Assembly (NCBI GenBank): GCA_002435385.1
Contig: DJMN01000021.1
Span: 1-16,119, forward strand
Direction: 5' to 3'
Origin: Patescibacteria group bacterium UBA6489
Lineage (GTDB): Bacteria > Patescibacteriota > Gracilibacteria > BD1-5 > UBA6164
DNA: 16,119 nucleotides
Shown: positions 6,721-16,096 of the stretch, piece after piece
How positions within the stretch are numbered: position 1 is the first letter of the stretch
How the letters are laid out: the number at the start of each line of letters is the position of its first letter
Notes under the pieces: model-generated
Database searches by the model: none
What the model was told of the DNA's origin: nothing
The model's input: only the letters and a program-made list of their open reading frames with translations
Translations under genes and position numbers: made by a program

Positions 6721-7665
6721 ATGAGAGTAAAGTGAAAAAAAGCATTTTCTATAGTTGTAGCTATATGATTAGCTCTTTTGATTAGTTTGTTAGCATTATA
6801 TCTAATTGAATATATGTATCCTTTTTCTAGAAATGTAAAATGAATAGAAAATTCTGCAAAATCTTACTATAATGCTAATTCGTGAGTAGAAGAAATGGTT
6901 TATTTTATAAATCAAAACGAAACATGAACTGAAACTGGTTCAACTATAGTCATTTCAGATCCATATGGTTTTGGTTATAAATTAGTTGCAAGTTGACAAT
7001 TAATGCCTCCGATTTGAGAATGAGATAGTGAATTTGATGAAGATTGGAATATTATAAGACAATGAAAACCAATACAACTAGTAGTATGAGATTGAAAACC
7101 AAATGATTTTAGTGATATAAGATTTATTTTTAGAGTTCCTGACTTATGAACTCCTACATCACTAAGCTGATGAACAAATTTTCCTATAATAAACTGGCAG
7201 TTATCATGAAGTTGAGAAACCTTAATTGCATCATGAAGCTATATCACAGCGGACGAGATAGATGTTACAAATGAAAATGATGATTGGGAGGAGGTAGATT
7301 GGGATGATATAAAATGGGGGAATTTCACAGCTAAAAAAATAGATTTAGAAACTAGATTATGAGCAACCCTACTTTGAGACGAAAAAACATTTTGAAATTT
7401 TTATATTAGCAATTGTTGAGTAGGAAAGAAGTGTACTCTAAAATTATCTATAATAAACAAAATAGTTTTAGATAATATTCAAGAAACACCAGTTCCTTAC
7501 CTTGAATGGAAATTAGCTTTTGATTGATTATCTACAGAATTTTTACCTCTTCGTTTTGCTAGAGTGGAATCTACATGAAAATCATATGGTTTTAGAAAGG
7601 ATTTAAAAGCAAAACTTTCTCAATTAACAGGTATAGAAGCATTTGATTTTGCTGTATTCCAATAG
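6721..7665 (+). CDS. PilX/GspK-like minor pilin
   Basis: The 314-residue protein has the basic leader MRVKGKKA, then a long hydrophobic helix FSIVVAIGLALLISLLALYLIEYM. It resembles a prepilin N-terminus but has Ala rather than Gly before the possible cleavage point and Val instead of Glu at position 5. Lack of Glu5 is known for GspK-type subunits, which sit at the pilus tip. The following YYNANSGVEEMVYFINQ resembles the helix of PilX/GspK proteins. The middle holds a Trp/Asp-rich run (NENDDWEEVDWDDIKWGN), and a Cys pair (SNCGVGKKC) may form a disulfide. It lies 6 nt after the first pilin-like gene, so the two are probably made together as parts of one pilus or secretion-type filament. Confidence 0.75.
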
Positions 7666-7731
7666 TAATAATTCATCTAATAAAATTTTTTTATATTTCT
7701 TGAACCCAAAGATGGGACTTTTTACAGTATT

Positions 7732-8715
7732 ATGAAGATATTTAAAATTACAGAAAACGATTCAGAACAAAGACTTGATAAATTTTTAAAAAAATTATTA
7801 AAAAACTCAAGTATAAGTTTAATTTATAAATTAAATAGGACTAAAAAAGTAAAAGTTAATTCAAAGAAACAAGACATTGATTACAAATTACAAATTTGAG
7901 ATGAGGTAAAAATATTTTTAAGAGATGAAGATTTTAAAGAATTTTCACAAAATAAGATATCAAACAATTCGGATAATCTAAATAAAAAAAAGTTAAATAA
8001 AAGTGATATAGTTTATGAAGATGAATATTTACTTGTTATAAATAAAGATTCTTGAATAAATGTTCATCCTTGAAACCATAAGACTAAAGAAATCTCTATA
8101 ATAGAACAAGTTAGGGATTATTTATGAGAAAAAGAAAATAGTCTTACATTTAAGCCTTCCCTTGTTCACAGAATAGATAGAGATACATCCTGAATACTTT
8201 TAATAGCAAAGAAAAAAGATATATTAACAAAACTAGTTAAAGATTTTAAAGAACATAAAAGAATAAGAAAAACATACATAGCATATGTTTTATGAAAGCC
8301 TAGAAATATAGAATGAATTATAGATAAGAAACTACTTAGGATAAAAGATGCAAAAAATGAAAATAAGGTTCAAGTTTCAAATAAATGACAAAGAGCAGTA
8401 ACACATTACAAAGTATTAAATAGTTTTAGTCTAAAAACTAAACTTTGAGATGAAGCAGTTTCAAAAATAGAATTAGATATAGAAACATGAAGGATGCATC
8501 AAATAAGGGTACATTTATCAAGTATTTGATGTCCTATTATTTGAGATAACAAATATTGAGATCAAAAATTAAATTCTTATATTTCTAAAAATTTTTGACT
8601 AAACAGACAGGCTCTTCATGCATCAAAATTATCATTTTTTCATTATGGGAAGAAAAAGCAACTGGAAGTTAAAGCAGAGTTGAAAGGGGATATGAAAAGG
8701 TTTATGAAAGGTTAA
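7732..8715 (+). CDS. RluC/RluD-family 23S rRNA pseudouridine synthase
   Basis: The enzyme isomerises uridine to pseudouridine in structured RNA, most likely 23S rRNA. The 327-residue protein has an N-terminal S4 RNA-binding domain (about 10-65: QRLDKFLKKLL, then VKVNSKKQDIDYKLQIGDEV). Catalytic motif II, HRIDRDTSG, is at 146-154 with nucleophile Asp149. A GRMHQIRVHL motif follows near the C-terminal part of the domain. Length and order match RluC/RluD; the target uridines cannot be told from sequence. The glycine of HRIDRDTSG and most other glycines are TGA. The start is the ATG just before IFKITENDSEQRLDKF. It lies 66 nt after the pilin operon with no clear terminator between them. Confidence 0.93.
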
Positions 8716-8721
8716 AATAAA

Positions 8722-8775
8722 TTGATTCTGTGGATATTTTGTGATAAAATTATTTTAGATTGGTATCTAAAATAA
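8722..8775 (+). promoter_or_regulatory. Promoter with overlapping 11-bp inverted repeat
   Basis: TTGATT (8722-8727), a 17-nt spacer and TAAAAT (8745-8750), preceded by TGA as an extended -10. The last base of the -10 begins a perfect 11-bp inverted repeat, TTATTTTAGAT / ATCTAAAATAA (8750-8760 with 8765-8775), around a TGGT loop. The expected transcription start falls inside it. It could be an operator or a stable 5' hairpin on the mRNA. It has no T run, so it is unlikely to be a terminator, although it lies just after the pseudouridine synthase gene. Confidence 0.65.
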
Positions 8776-8791
8776 TTTCTATATATAAAAA

Positions 8792-11566
8792 ATGTCTACA
8801 AAGGGACTGGAAGAACAAAAAGATTTTATTATTTCTCGTTTAGAGAGTGATAATAAACTTACAGAAAATGAGTGGAATGAAATTGAATCTAGAAAAGAAG
8901 AGATTTTGAGTATACTCCCAGAAGAAGATGCTAAAAAATTCATGGAAAAATATGATTATTTAAGAAAAATATTTAATAGAGATTGATATCAAGTATTAAC
9001 AAAAACTAAAAAACATTTAAATGATTTTAAACAAATATTCTGAAGTAAAGAAAGAGAAAATAACGAGAAGTGAAATTTATCAGAAAATATGGAATTAAAT
9101 GAGTTTAAAGAAAGACCTAAAATTTTTAGTGATTCTGATAATGAATTTGAAGCATTTCAAAGATCAGTAGAGCATATTTGATGAATCAAATTTGACAAAG
9201 ATGATGCTTTATCATGAGAAAAATTTACAATTCAAATAACAGAAAAAAAACAAGAGTTTTATAGATGAGGTACAATGGATATAAGACAAAATGGAGAATG
9301 GATAAATACGTGAATACATGCAAATTTCACTAAAAAAATCTTAGCAGAAAAGAAGACTCTTACAATACCTATTATTAATATATCAGTTAGTAATGATTTT
9401 TCTTATGCAGATATACCACATTTGATTGTGGAAATCCAAGAACAATATAATAAATGGATAAAGCAAAATATAGAAAGTTGAGAAATCTCAAAAGATAGGT
9501 TAGAGTTCTCCAAGGATTTTTTTATGTGACAGGTCGAAACCTTAAAAGATAGTTATGAAGAAAAAGCTAAAGATATTATAAATATGCTTAATATGCCAGA
9601 ATGGCAATGAAAAGATTCTGTCACTAAAGATGCTAGAAAAATATGGTCTCAAAGAGCTCTCAATGCTTATCGTATGAAGCTGGCTTATAGTTGAGATAAA
9701 ACAGCATTGGATTCAAAGTATATTAAAGAAATATCAGATAGATACGAAGCTTTTTTATTTAACAATACACAGAAACAAGTTGATATAAACAATCTTCCAG
9801 AGACCTATCAATCTGCAATAAATCGTTTAAAAATAGCAAAAGAAAAATCAGAAAACTTTAAATGAATGTTTTCACAGGAGGCAGCAGAATATTTAGCTTC
9901 TGATGATTGAAAAATATTTGATTATGGTGATTTAAAAAGTTTTATTGAAAAGACTATTAATATAAAGATTTCTATTTTAAGCTTAGTACAATATAATAAA
10001 TTTAAACAATATGCAGAAAGTATAACACTTCCAGAAAGATTAGAAGGGGAAGATATTAGAGGATATAATAAGAGAGCATTGTTCTTTATAGCATGAAAAC
10101 TAGACTTTTTTATAAAGAGGTTGGTTGATATAGATGAAAAAAGACTAAATAAACAGGAACTTGATATCACCGAAAATAAATTCAAAGAAAGCACGAAAGA
10201 AGAATTACAAGATCATTTAGATCAAACAATTTTTAATCGCTCTCAAGCTGAAATATGGAGAGTCACAGATATTCCAGATACATTTAGAAACTATTTTAAG
10301 AGTAAAGACAATCCCAAAATATCTGCTATTCAAAGAAAACTAGATGAGAGCAAAAATCCTGATTATAAAATATTAGCAGAAAAGTTTAGAGAATGGGTTA
10401 ATAATAGATTTCAACATAAATGGGAATCAATAGAAGAAGCAAGAAAAGAACTTATGATAGCAAAGAAGGAGTTAGAAAATGCTGGTGAGGAAGATAGAAA
10501 TGAAAGATTAAGAAACTTATCACAGATTCAGTTTGAGATAGGAATTACAATAAGAGATATACTTTATTGAGAAAAGTTTTATGCCTATTGAAACTCCTTT
10601 ACACTAGAAGAGATGAAGGCTACCAATTTACAAAATTGTGTATGAAGATGAAATATTATGAATGCAGTCATGAAAAATTTTTTTAATATAGAGATGTATA
10701 GTCGTCGGTGAAAATGACATTTTTTTTCAATTCTAGAATTAGAAAATTGACAGCAAGTAAGGCTTGATTTTGCCCCAGAAATTTTTGAAAAAAGTATTAG
10801 GACAGATGATTGAATTCAAGAATCAGAAAGAGGGCATGATTTAGTTTGAGTTCATGAAGAAATCTATAGATCATTAATCTGGAAACATGCAAGCCTTAAT
10901 GAGTTATCAGATAATCAGCTTATTTATTACTATAAAAAGTCTTTGATAATATTACCTGAAAATGCAGATGTTTACAATGATTTAGCTATTACCTATAGAG
11001 ATATTTGAGATTTAAAAAAGTGAGAAAAATTTATAAAAGAAGCTATAAATTTAGACCCTTTAAATTTTCTTTATAATAGAGTATATGCTTTAATTTTGAA
11101 AGATCAAAAAAGATTTGATGAAGCATTAAATATATTAGAGAAAGTTTTAGAAATGGATCCAAATAATACAAGAGCCTTATTTCTTAAAGGGCAGGTTTTT
11201 ATTGAATCATGAGAATTAAAGAAATGAAAAACAATTCTTGATAAGATATTAGAGAGAAATAAAGAAAACTTTAGTATATTGAAAGATTCTTTTGATGCTT
11301 ATAAAAAGGCATGATATTATGAAGAGGCATTGGAAATACTAAAAATAGCAGAAAAAGTACCAGATATTCAGGAAACAGCCAAGATGGATTTGGTTTATTT
11401 CTTTGGTGATACCCTTTTAAAGCTATGAAGATTGAAAGAGGCTAGAATATATTTTAATAAAATTTTAGATAAATTTGATTATATAAGTAATCGTAAACTT
11501 ATCTCAAAGGCTTATAAAGAAGTATGATACATAAAAGAAGCAGAAACAATATTAAAAAACGAATAA
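8792..11566 (+). CDS. Large protein with transglutaminase-like core and C-terminal TPR repeats
   Basis: This 924-residue protein is encoded by one frame with numerous TGA-Gly codons. No signal peptide or membrane helix is seen, so it is probably cytoplasmic. Residues 1-600 are highly charged and mostly helical, with no family I recognise. Around 600-665, NLQNCVGRGNIM, GKGHFFSILEL and QQVRLDFAPE have the order and spacing of a transglutaminase/papain-like triad: Cys616, His643 and Asp659. From about 705 to the end TPR repeats are clear (DVYNDLAITYRDIGDLKKGEKF; KRFDEALNILEKVLEMDPN; YYEEALEILK). A transglutaminase-like domain followed by TPRs recalls the SirB1/YchA arrangement, but the long N-terminus is extra. 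The fold may act as protease, peptide-cleaving or binding domain; the function is not known. It is followed by a lipoprotein gene in the same transcript. Confidence 0.75.
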
Positions 11567-11633
11567 CAAACCTTTGAAATTTCTTCAAAAAACAATAAAA
11601 TTTTATCACTATTTAAAAATAAATTATATACCT

Positions 11634-12032
11634 ATGATAAATAAAAATACATATATCAAAATTTTAACAATTATTTGTTTAATAATATTTACAAGTTGTT
11701 CAAATACAGAAAATAATCAGAAAATAGTAGAAAATACTGGCTCAAATACTAGCTCGTGAGAAATATTAAACACAAAAGAGGATTGTAACGCATATTATGA
11801 GAAAGTTATTTGAAAACATAAAGATAACTATGATGACTGTATAGGAGAAGGTATAGATAAGAGTAAATGACCTGAATGTAAGCGTAGATTATGATTAGAA
11901 AAGTTCTGATTTGATTTAGAAATAAGTATTGATAAGCAATCAATGAAAACCACTTGTTGAGATTATGCAATAAAAGCATACCAAGAAAGATTTGACTCAA
12001 TGGTAAAAATACTAGATGAACAATTTAAATAA
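11634..12032 (+). CDS. Small Cys-rich lipoprotein
   Basis: The 132-residue protein has a signal peptide, NKNTYIKILTIICLIIF, and lipobox FTSC with lipidated Cys22. An Asn/Ser/Thr-rich linker follows. The mature domain has four cysteines at 51, 69, 82 and 108 (DCNAYY, DDCIG, PECKR, TTCGD) that could form two disulfides. I do not recognise the family. The start at 11634 is chosen because it puts the signal peptide at the N-terminus; the upstream in-frame ATG at 11574 would add a 20-residue extension without signal character. It lies 67 nt after the large TPR protein with no terminator between them, so the two are probably cotranscribed. TGA-Gly codons occur, for example in TCGD. Confidence 0.75.
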
Positions 12033-12046
12033 ATTTAAAGGAAAAG

Positions 12047-12075
12047 AAGAGTTCCACAAAATAGGACTCTTTTTT
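12047..12075 (+). terminator. Intrinsic terminator after the lipoprotein gene
   Basis: AAGAGT(T)CC (12047-12055) pairs with GGACTCTT around a short loop and is followed by a run of T residues. It ends the transcript of the TPR protein and lipoprotein and isolates the trxB operon. Confidence 0.85.
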
Positions 12076-12135
12076 CTTTACAAAACAACATTATCAAATA
12101 AACTTTTATACACATTAAAAACTAACTTTTTTACT

Positions 12136-13044
12136 ATGCTATACGATGTAATAATAATATGAGCTTGATCAGCAGGATATCCAGCTTGAATGTATGCCTC
12201 TAGATACAAATTAAAAAATCTAATTATTTGATGACAGCCATGAGGAGCTTTAGCAACATCTCACAAGGTAGAAAACTATCCATGAACACTATCTGCTCCA
12301 TGAAAGGAAATAATGGATAATTTTAAAAAACATGCAGAAGTAAATGGAAGTGAAATTGTGGAAAAAATGGTTGTAGAAATAGAAAAAGATGAAAAAATAT
12401 TTACAGTAAAAACAAATAGTGATGAGTATCATTCAAAATATTTGATACTTGCAACAGGAAATCAGTATAGAAAACTATGAGCTATATGAGAAGAAAAATT
12501 TATGTGAAAATGAGTTTCATACTGCGCAACTTGTGATGGTATGTTTTTTAAAGATAGAGATGTTGTAATTGTATGATGATGAAATACAGCACTTACAGAG
12601 GCTTTATACTTATCTGAGATTTGTAATAAAGTTTATTTAGTCCATAGAAGATACGATTTTAGAGCAGAAACTGTTCGGATTGATAAAGTAAAATCAAAAG
12701 ATAACATTGAACTAGTTTTAAATGAAGAAGTTAAGGAAATAAAATGATGATTATTTATGGAAGAAGTAGAATTAGCTTCATGAAAGACATTAGAAGCAGA
12801 TGGTATATTTGTGGCTATTTGATCTATTCCTAATACAAAATTAGTTGAACATATGAATCCTAAGAAAGATGAAGAGTGATGTTTGGAGGTAAATAGAAGG
12901 CAAGAAACAAGTATAAAATGACTTTATGCAGCAGGAGATGTTACTACAAATAGTAACAAATTCAAACAAACAATTATGAGTGCAGCAGAAGGATGTCTAG
13001 CAGCAAATAGTGTACATGAAGATTTGATTATAGGAAAAAAGTAA
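12136..13044 (+). CDS. trxB: Thioredoxin reductase
   Basis: The flavoenzyme passes electrons from NADPH through FAD and a CxxC disulfide to thioredoxin in the cytoplasm. The 302-residue protein has the FAD motif GAGSAG at 9-14 (its first two glycines are TGA), GGQPGGAL, the redox pair C130-A-T-C133-D, the NADPH motif GGGNTALTEALYL around 147, HRRYDFRA, and AAGDVT near the end. The active site CATC and the overall length match low-molecular-weight bacterial TrxB. It starts at the ATG before the first beta strand; no Shine-Dalgarno sequence. It heads a run with ruvB (37-nt gap) and the FemAB-type gene. Confidence 0.96.
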
Positions 13045-13081
13045 ATAGAATATAAAAAGTTTATAATTAATTAATCTTTCT

Positions 13082-14086
13082 GTGATAGAATCATCAGGTA
13101 AAAAAGATAATAGACTAGTTTCTTCTAGAGAAAAGAAAATAGATAAATGACTATTTCAAAATACACTTAGACCTAAAACTCTAAGTAATTATGTATGACA
13201 AGAATCTATAAAGAAACATCTAAATGTTGCTATAGAATCTGCAAAAATCAGATCAGAATCGTTAGACCATATAATATTTTATGGACCTCCATGACTTTGA
13301 AAAACAACTCTTTCAAATATTATCTCAACAGAGATGTGAACAAATCTAAAATCAACATCTTGACCAGCAGTAGATAAGCAATCTGACTTAGTTAGTATAT
13401 TATCAAACTTAGAAGAAGGAGATATCTTATTTATTGATGAAATTCATAGGCTAAAACCACAGGTAGAGGAAATTCTTTATACTGCTATGGAAGATTTTGA
13501 AATAGATATAATAGTATGAGCTTGAACTGGAGCTCAAAGTGTAAAATTGCCTCTAAACAAATTTACTCTAATCTGAGCAACCACAAGGTTATCTTCATTA
13601 TCATCTCCTCTAAGAGATAGATTTTGAAATGTTTTAAAATTAGATTTTTATGATACAAAAGACATATCTCAGATAATAAGAAATAACTGTGGTATCTTAT
13701 GAATTCAACTATGAGATAATGTCTTAGAAATAGTATCTAAGAGATCAAGATGAACACCAAGAATCGCAAATAGATTATTAAAAATACTAAGAGACTATCA
13801 TACTATATGAAAAGAAATACATAAAGCAGACATTTTAAATGACATATTTATAGATATTTGAATAGATGAATTATGACTTGATTACCTTGATAGAAAATAT
13901 TTGGAAACCATATATCATAAATTCTCTTCTGGTCCTGTAGGACTTTGAACTATTGCTTCTGCTATATGAGAAGAAGAATGAACACTAGAAGATGTAGTAG
14001 AACCATATCTACTACAAATATGATTTATAGAAAGAAATCCAAGAGGAAGAAGAATTACTCATATATGAGAAAGGCATATTATATAA
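13082..14086 (+). CDS. ruvB: RuvB Holliday junction branch migration ATPase
   Basis: RuvB forms hexameric rings that, with RuvA, drive branch migration of Holliday junctions after RecA-made exchange. The 334-residue protein has the N-terminal LRPKTLSNYVGQ, Walker A GPPGLGKT (68-75), Walker B FIDEIHRL with Asp119 and Glu120, sensor GATTRL (165-170), SPLRDRFG with the arginine finger region, SRGTPRIANRLL, and the C-terminal winged helix ending RNPRGRRIT. Two glycines of Walker A are TGA codons, as is that of GATTR, which is strong evidence for code 25. The start is taken as GTG; an in-frame TAA lies shortly upstream and no ATG precedes the conserved region. ruvA and ruvC are not in the window. 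Confidence 0.96.
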
Positions 14087-14108
14087 ATATAAACTAACAA
14101 ATAAATAA

Positions 14109-15038
14109 ATGTACATCTGGCAAACAAAAGAGTGGTGAGAAATGTTAGAAAAATCTAATCAAGTAGATAAAATTATTCATTTTGAATGAATTCAAATAGA
14201 AAAAAGAAAAGTTAGTCTATGAGAATACTGACTTTTTATTCAGTGACTTGATTATCAAGAAATTTTAAAAAAAGATAGAGAAAATATTCAAAAATTTTTA
14301 ATAGAAATCTGTAAAAAAGAAAATGCGTTGTTTTTACAGATAGAAATCATAGATTATGAAAATAATAATAATACAAAAGAAATATTCTCAAAATTCAAAA
14401 AATGAGCTTATAAAAAATTTATTCCCTCATATACTGTAACAATAGATTTAACACAAACAGAAGATGAAATTTTATCTAAAATGAAGCCAAAATGAAGATA
14501 TAACATAAAAGTAGCAAATAAAAAATGAGTAGTTGTTAAAAGAGTAGAAAAAACAGATGAAAATATAAAATTATTCCACTGAATTATAACTGAAACAGGT
14601 TCAAGAGATAATTTTAATACTAATACTCTAGAATATTATAAAACATTTTTAAAGACGATTAAATCAGCAGAAATGTTTTTTGCATATAAAGATGAAGAAC
14701 TCATATCTGCTTGAATTTTTACATTTGATAAAGATTTAGCTATATACTATTATTGAGCAAGTACATCTGATAAAGAGTATAGAAATTTAATGGCTCCTTA
14801 TTTAGTTCAATGGGAAGCGATAAAGGAAGCTAAGAAACAAGATTGTAAAATATACGATTTTCTATGAATATCATCACCAAAAGATAAAAATTCTAATCTA
14901 AAATGAGTAACAGACTTCAAGATGAAATTTAATCCAAATTCTACTAAAGTTTCAAGAAGTTATATATGGATAAATAAAAATATTAAGTACACTATTATAG
15001 TATTTTTAAGAAAAATCTTAAAAAAAGATAATATATAA
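14109..15038 (+). CDS. FemAB/FemX-type aminoacyl-tRNA-dependent peptidyltransferase
   Basis: Fem proteins add amino acids, commonly Gly, Ala or Ser taken from aminoacyl-tRNA, to the side chain of peptidoglycan precursors at the membrane. The 309-residue protein has the family's first GNAT-like half ending in PSYTVTIDL and TEDEILSKMKPKGRYNIKVANKKGV (about 106-140). The second half has the hallmark YYYGASTSDKEYRNLMAPYLVQWEAIKEAKK (about 213-243) and DFLGIS. It lacks the coiled-coil arm of FemA and is closer in size to FemX-type proteins. A C-terminal hydrophobic, basic segment (YTIIVFLRKILKK) may touch the membrane. It begins 22 nt after ruvB and so is probably in its operon. The amino acid added is not evident; GNAT-like acyltransferases of similar sequence are the main alternative. 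Confidence 0.85.
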
Positions 15039-15152
15039 ACTTTTTATAAAAAATGTTGTCACTTTTTATATAAAAAATCGTTTTAAATTAAATGTAGTTA
15101 ATATTTAAATTTTCTTCATACATAAAAAAATTTAAAATTGATAAATTATTTT
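15039..15152. other. A+T-rich intergenic stretch, no gene seen
   Basis: It holds an imperfect direct repeat of ACTTTTTATA..AAAAAAT (about 15040-15078) and a 9-bp A+T stem, TTAAATTTT / AAAATTTAA (15105-15113 with 15127-15135). Neither is followed by a convincing T run on the plus strand, so I do not call a terminator for the FemAB-type gene. No coding signal is seen on either strand. Confidence 0.4.
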
Positions 15153-15180
15153 TTGTCAAAAACATTTTTTTTGTTATAAT
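15153..15180 (+). promoter_or_regulatory. Promoter of the DKNYY lipoprotein gene
   Basis: TTGTCA (15153-15158), a 16-nt spacer and perfect TATAAT (15175-15180). The leader to the ATG is 38 nt, A+T-rich, and has no Shine-Dalgarno sequence. Confidence 0.75.
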
Positions 15181-15218
15181 TCTGCACATATAATTTTAAT
15201 ATTTAAGAATAATAAATT

Positions 15219-16067
15219 ATGAAATACATAAAGTATATCTTGTTAATGTTAACTTTAATTCTAGTTTCTTGTGGTGATGATAGTGTTGAGCAAGGAGTAT
15301 CAAATGATTTAGATAAAGCTGTTAAAGTAGAAGAAAATAAAGTTCAGTATAAACAACAAGAGTTAAAAGAAGCTGATGGTGAAACATTTACTACTTTAAA
15401 TAACTATTATTCAAAGGATAAAAATAACATCTATTACGTAGGTATGTTTGATGATAAGATGAAAAAGTTTGAAAAAATATCAACAGGAAGTTTTGAAATA
15501 ATTGATTGATGTTACGTAAAAGATGAAAATGGGGTTTACTGTTTATGAGTAGAATGAAAAGATATAGACAAAGAAAACCTAGAAGTTCTAAATGACTTTT
15601 ATGCAAAAGATAGTGAATCAATATACTTCTTAGCAAAAAAAATAGAAAACATTGATATGGAAAGTCTAGAAGTTTTAAATAGATATTTTATAAAAGATAA
15701 AAATTGAATTTACTACTGAGGAAAAAAGTTAGAAAATATTGATTTAGAAACAGCAGAGGTTGTAAAATGAATGTATGTAAAAGATAAAGACAATGTTTAT
15801 TGTTCATTAGTACCTATACAATGAGCTGATGTTGAAACTTTTGAAGTATTACAAGATATAGATGATTCTAGAATGACAGAAACAACATATTTAAAAGACA
15901 AAAATAGTGTTTATGTTGGAAGTAAAATGTGTATAGTAAAGAAAATAGAATGAGCAAATCCAGAAACTTTTAAAATAATTAATGGAGAGTATTCACAAGA
16001 TGATAAAAATTGTTATAAATGAGAAGAAGTTGTAGAACAAGCTGAATGTAAAAACGAAAGTAAATAG
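15219..16067 (+). CDS. DKNYY-repeat lipoprotein
   Basis: The 282-residue exported protein begins MKYIKYILLMLTLILVSC with lipobox LVSC and lipidated Cys18. After a charged linker come about seven units of 25-40 residues built on the pattern 'YxKDKNxVYY ... (I/L)EN(I/A)D..(S/T)xEVL'. Examples are YYSKDKNNIYYVG, YVKDENGVYCLG, FYAKDSESIYFLA, YFIKDKNGIYYGG, MYVKDKDNVYC, TYLKDKNSVYVGS and YSQDDKNCYKG. This is the DKNYY repeat family, found in surface proteins of unknown role. Several Cys residues in later units could form disulfides. Glycines in the repeats are mixed TGA and GGN, so under the standard code the gene would end after 96 residues. It has its own promoter and is the last gene before the right-end repeat. 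Confidence 0.85.
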
Positions 16068-16096
16068 AATATAGAAACATACAAAAAAATAACAGT

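Noticed and set aside
8792..8986. A short 64-residue gene ending at a TGA
   Set aside because: The TGA is read as Gly and the protein continues in frame to a TAA at 11564-11566.
9922..10194. Minus-strand frames at 9922-10194, 11806-12000 and 15391-15636
   Set aside because: Each is antisense to a well-supported plus-strand gene and contains no recognisable motif.
10121..10570. A 149-codon plus-strand reading frame that looks like a separate gene under the standard code
   Set aside because: It is an internal piece of the 924-residue protein between two TGA-Gly codons; the frame is continuous from 8792 to 11566.
11574..11633. Upstream in-frame ATG start for the small lipoprotein
   Set aside because: It would place 20 charged and polar residues before the signal peptide; the ATG at 11634 gives a normal lipoprotein N-terminus.
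13195..13377. A 60-codon plus-strand frame inside ruvB
   Set aside because: It is out of frame with RuvB, which is unmistakable there (Walker A region).
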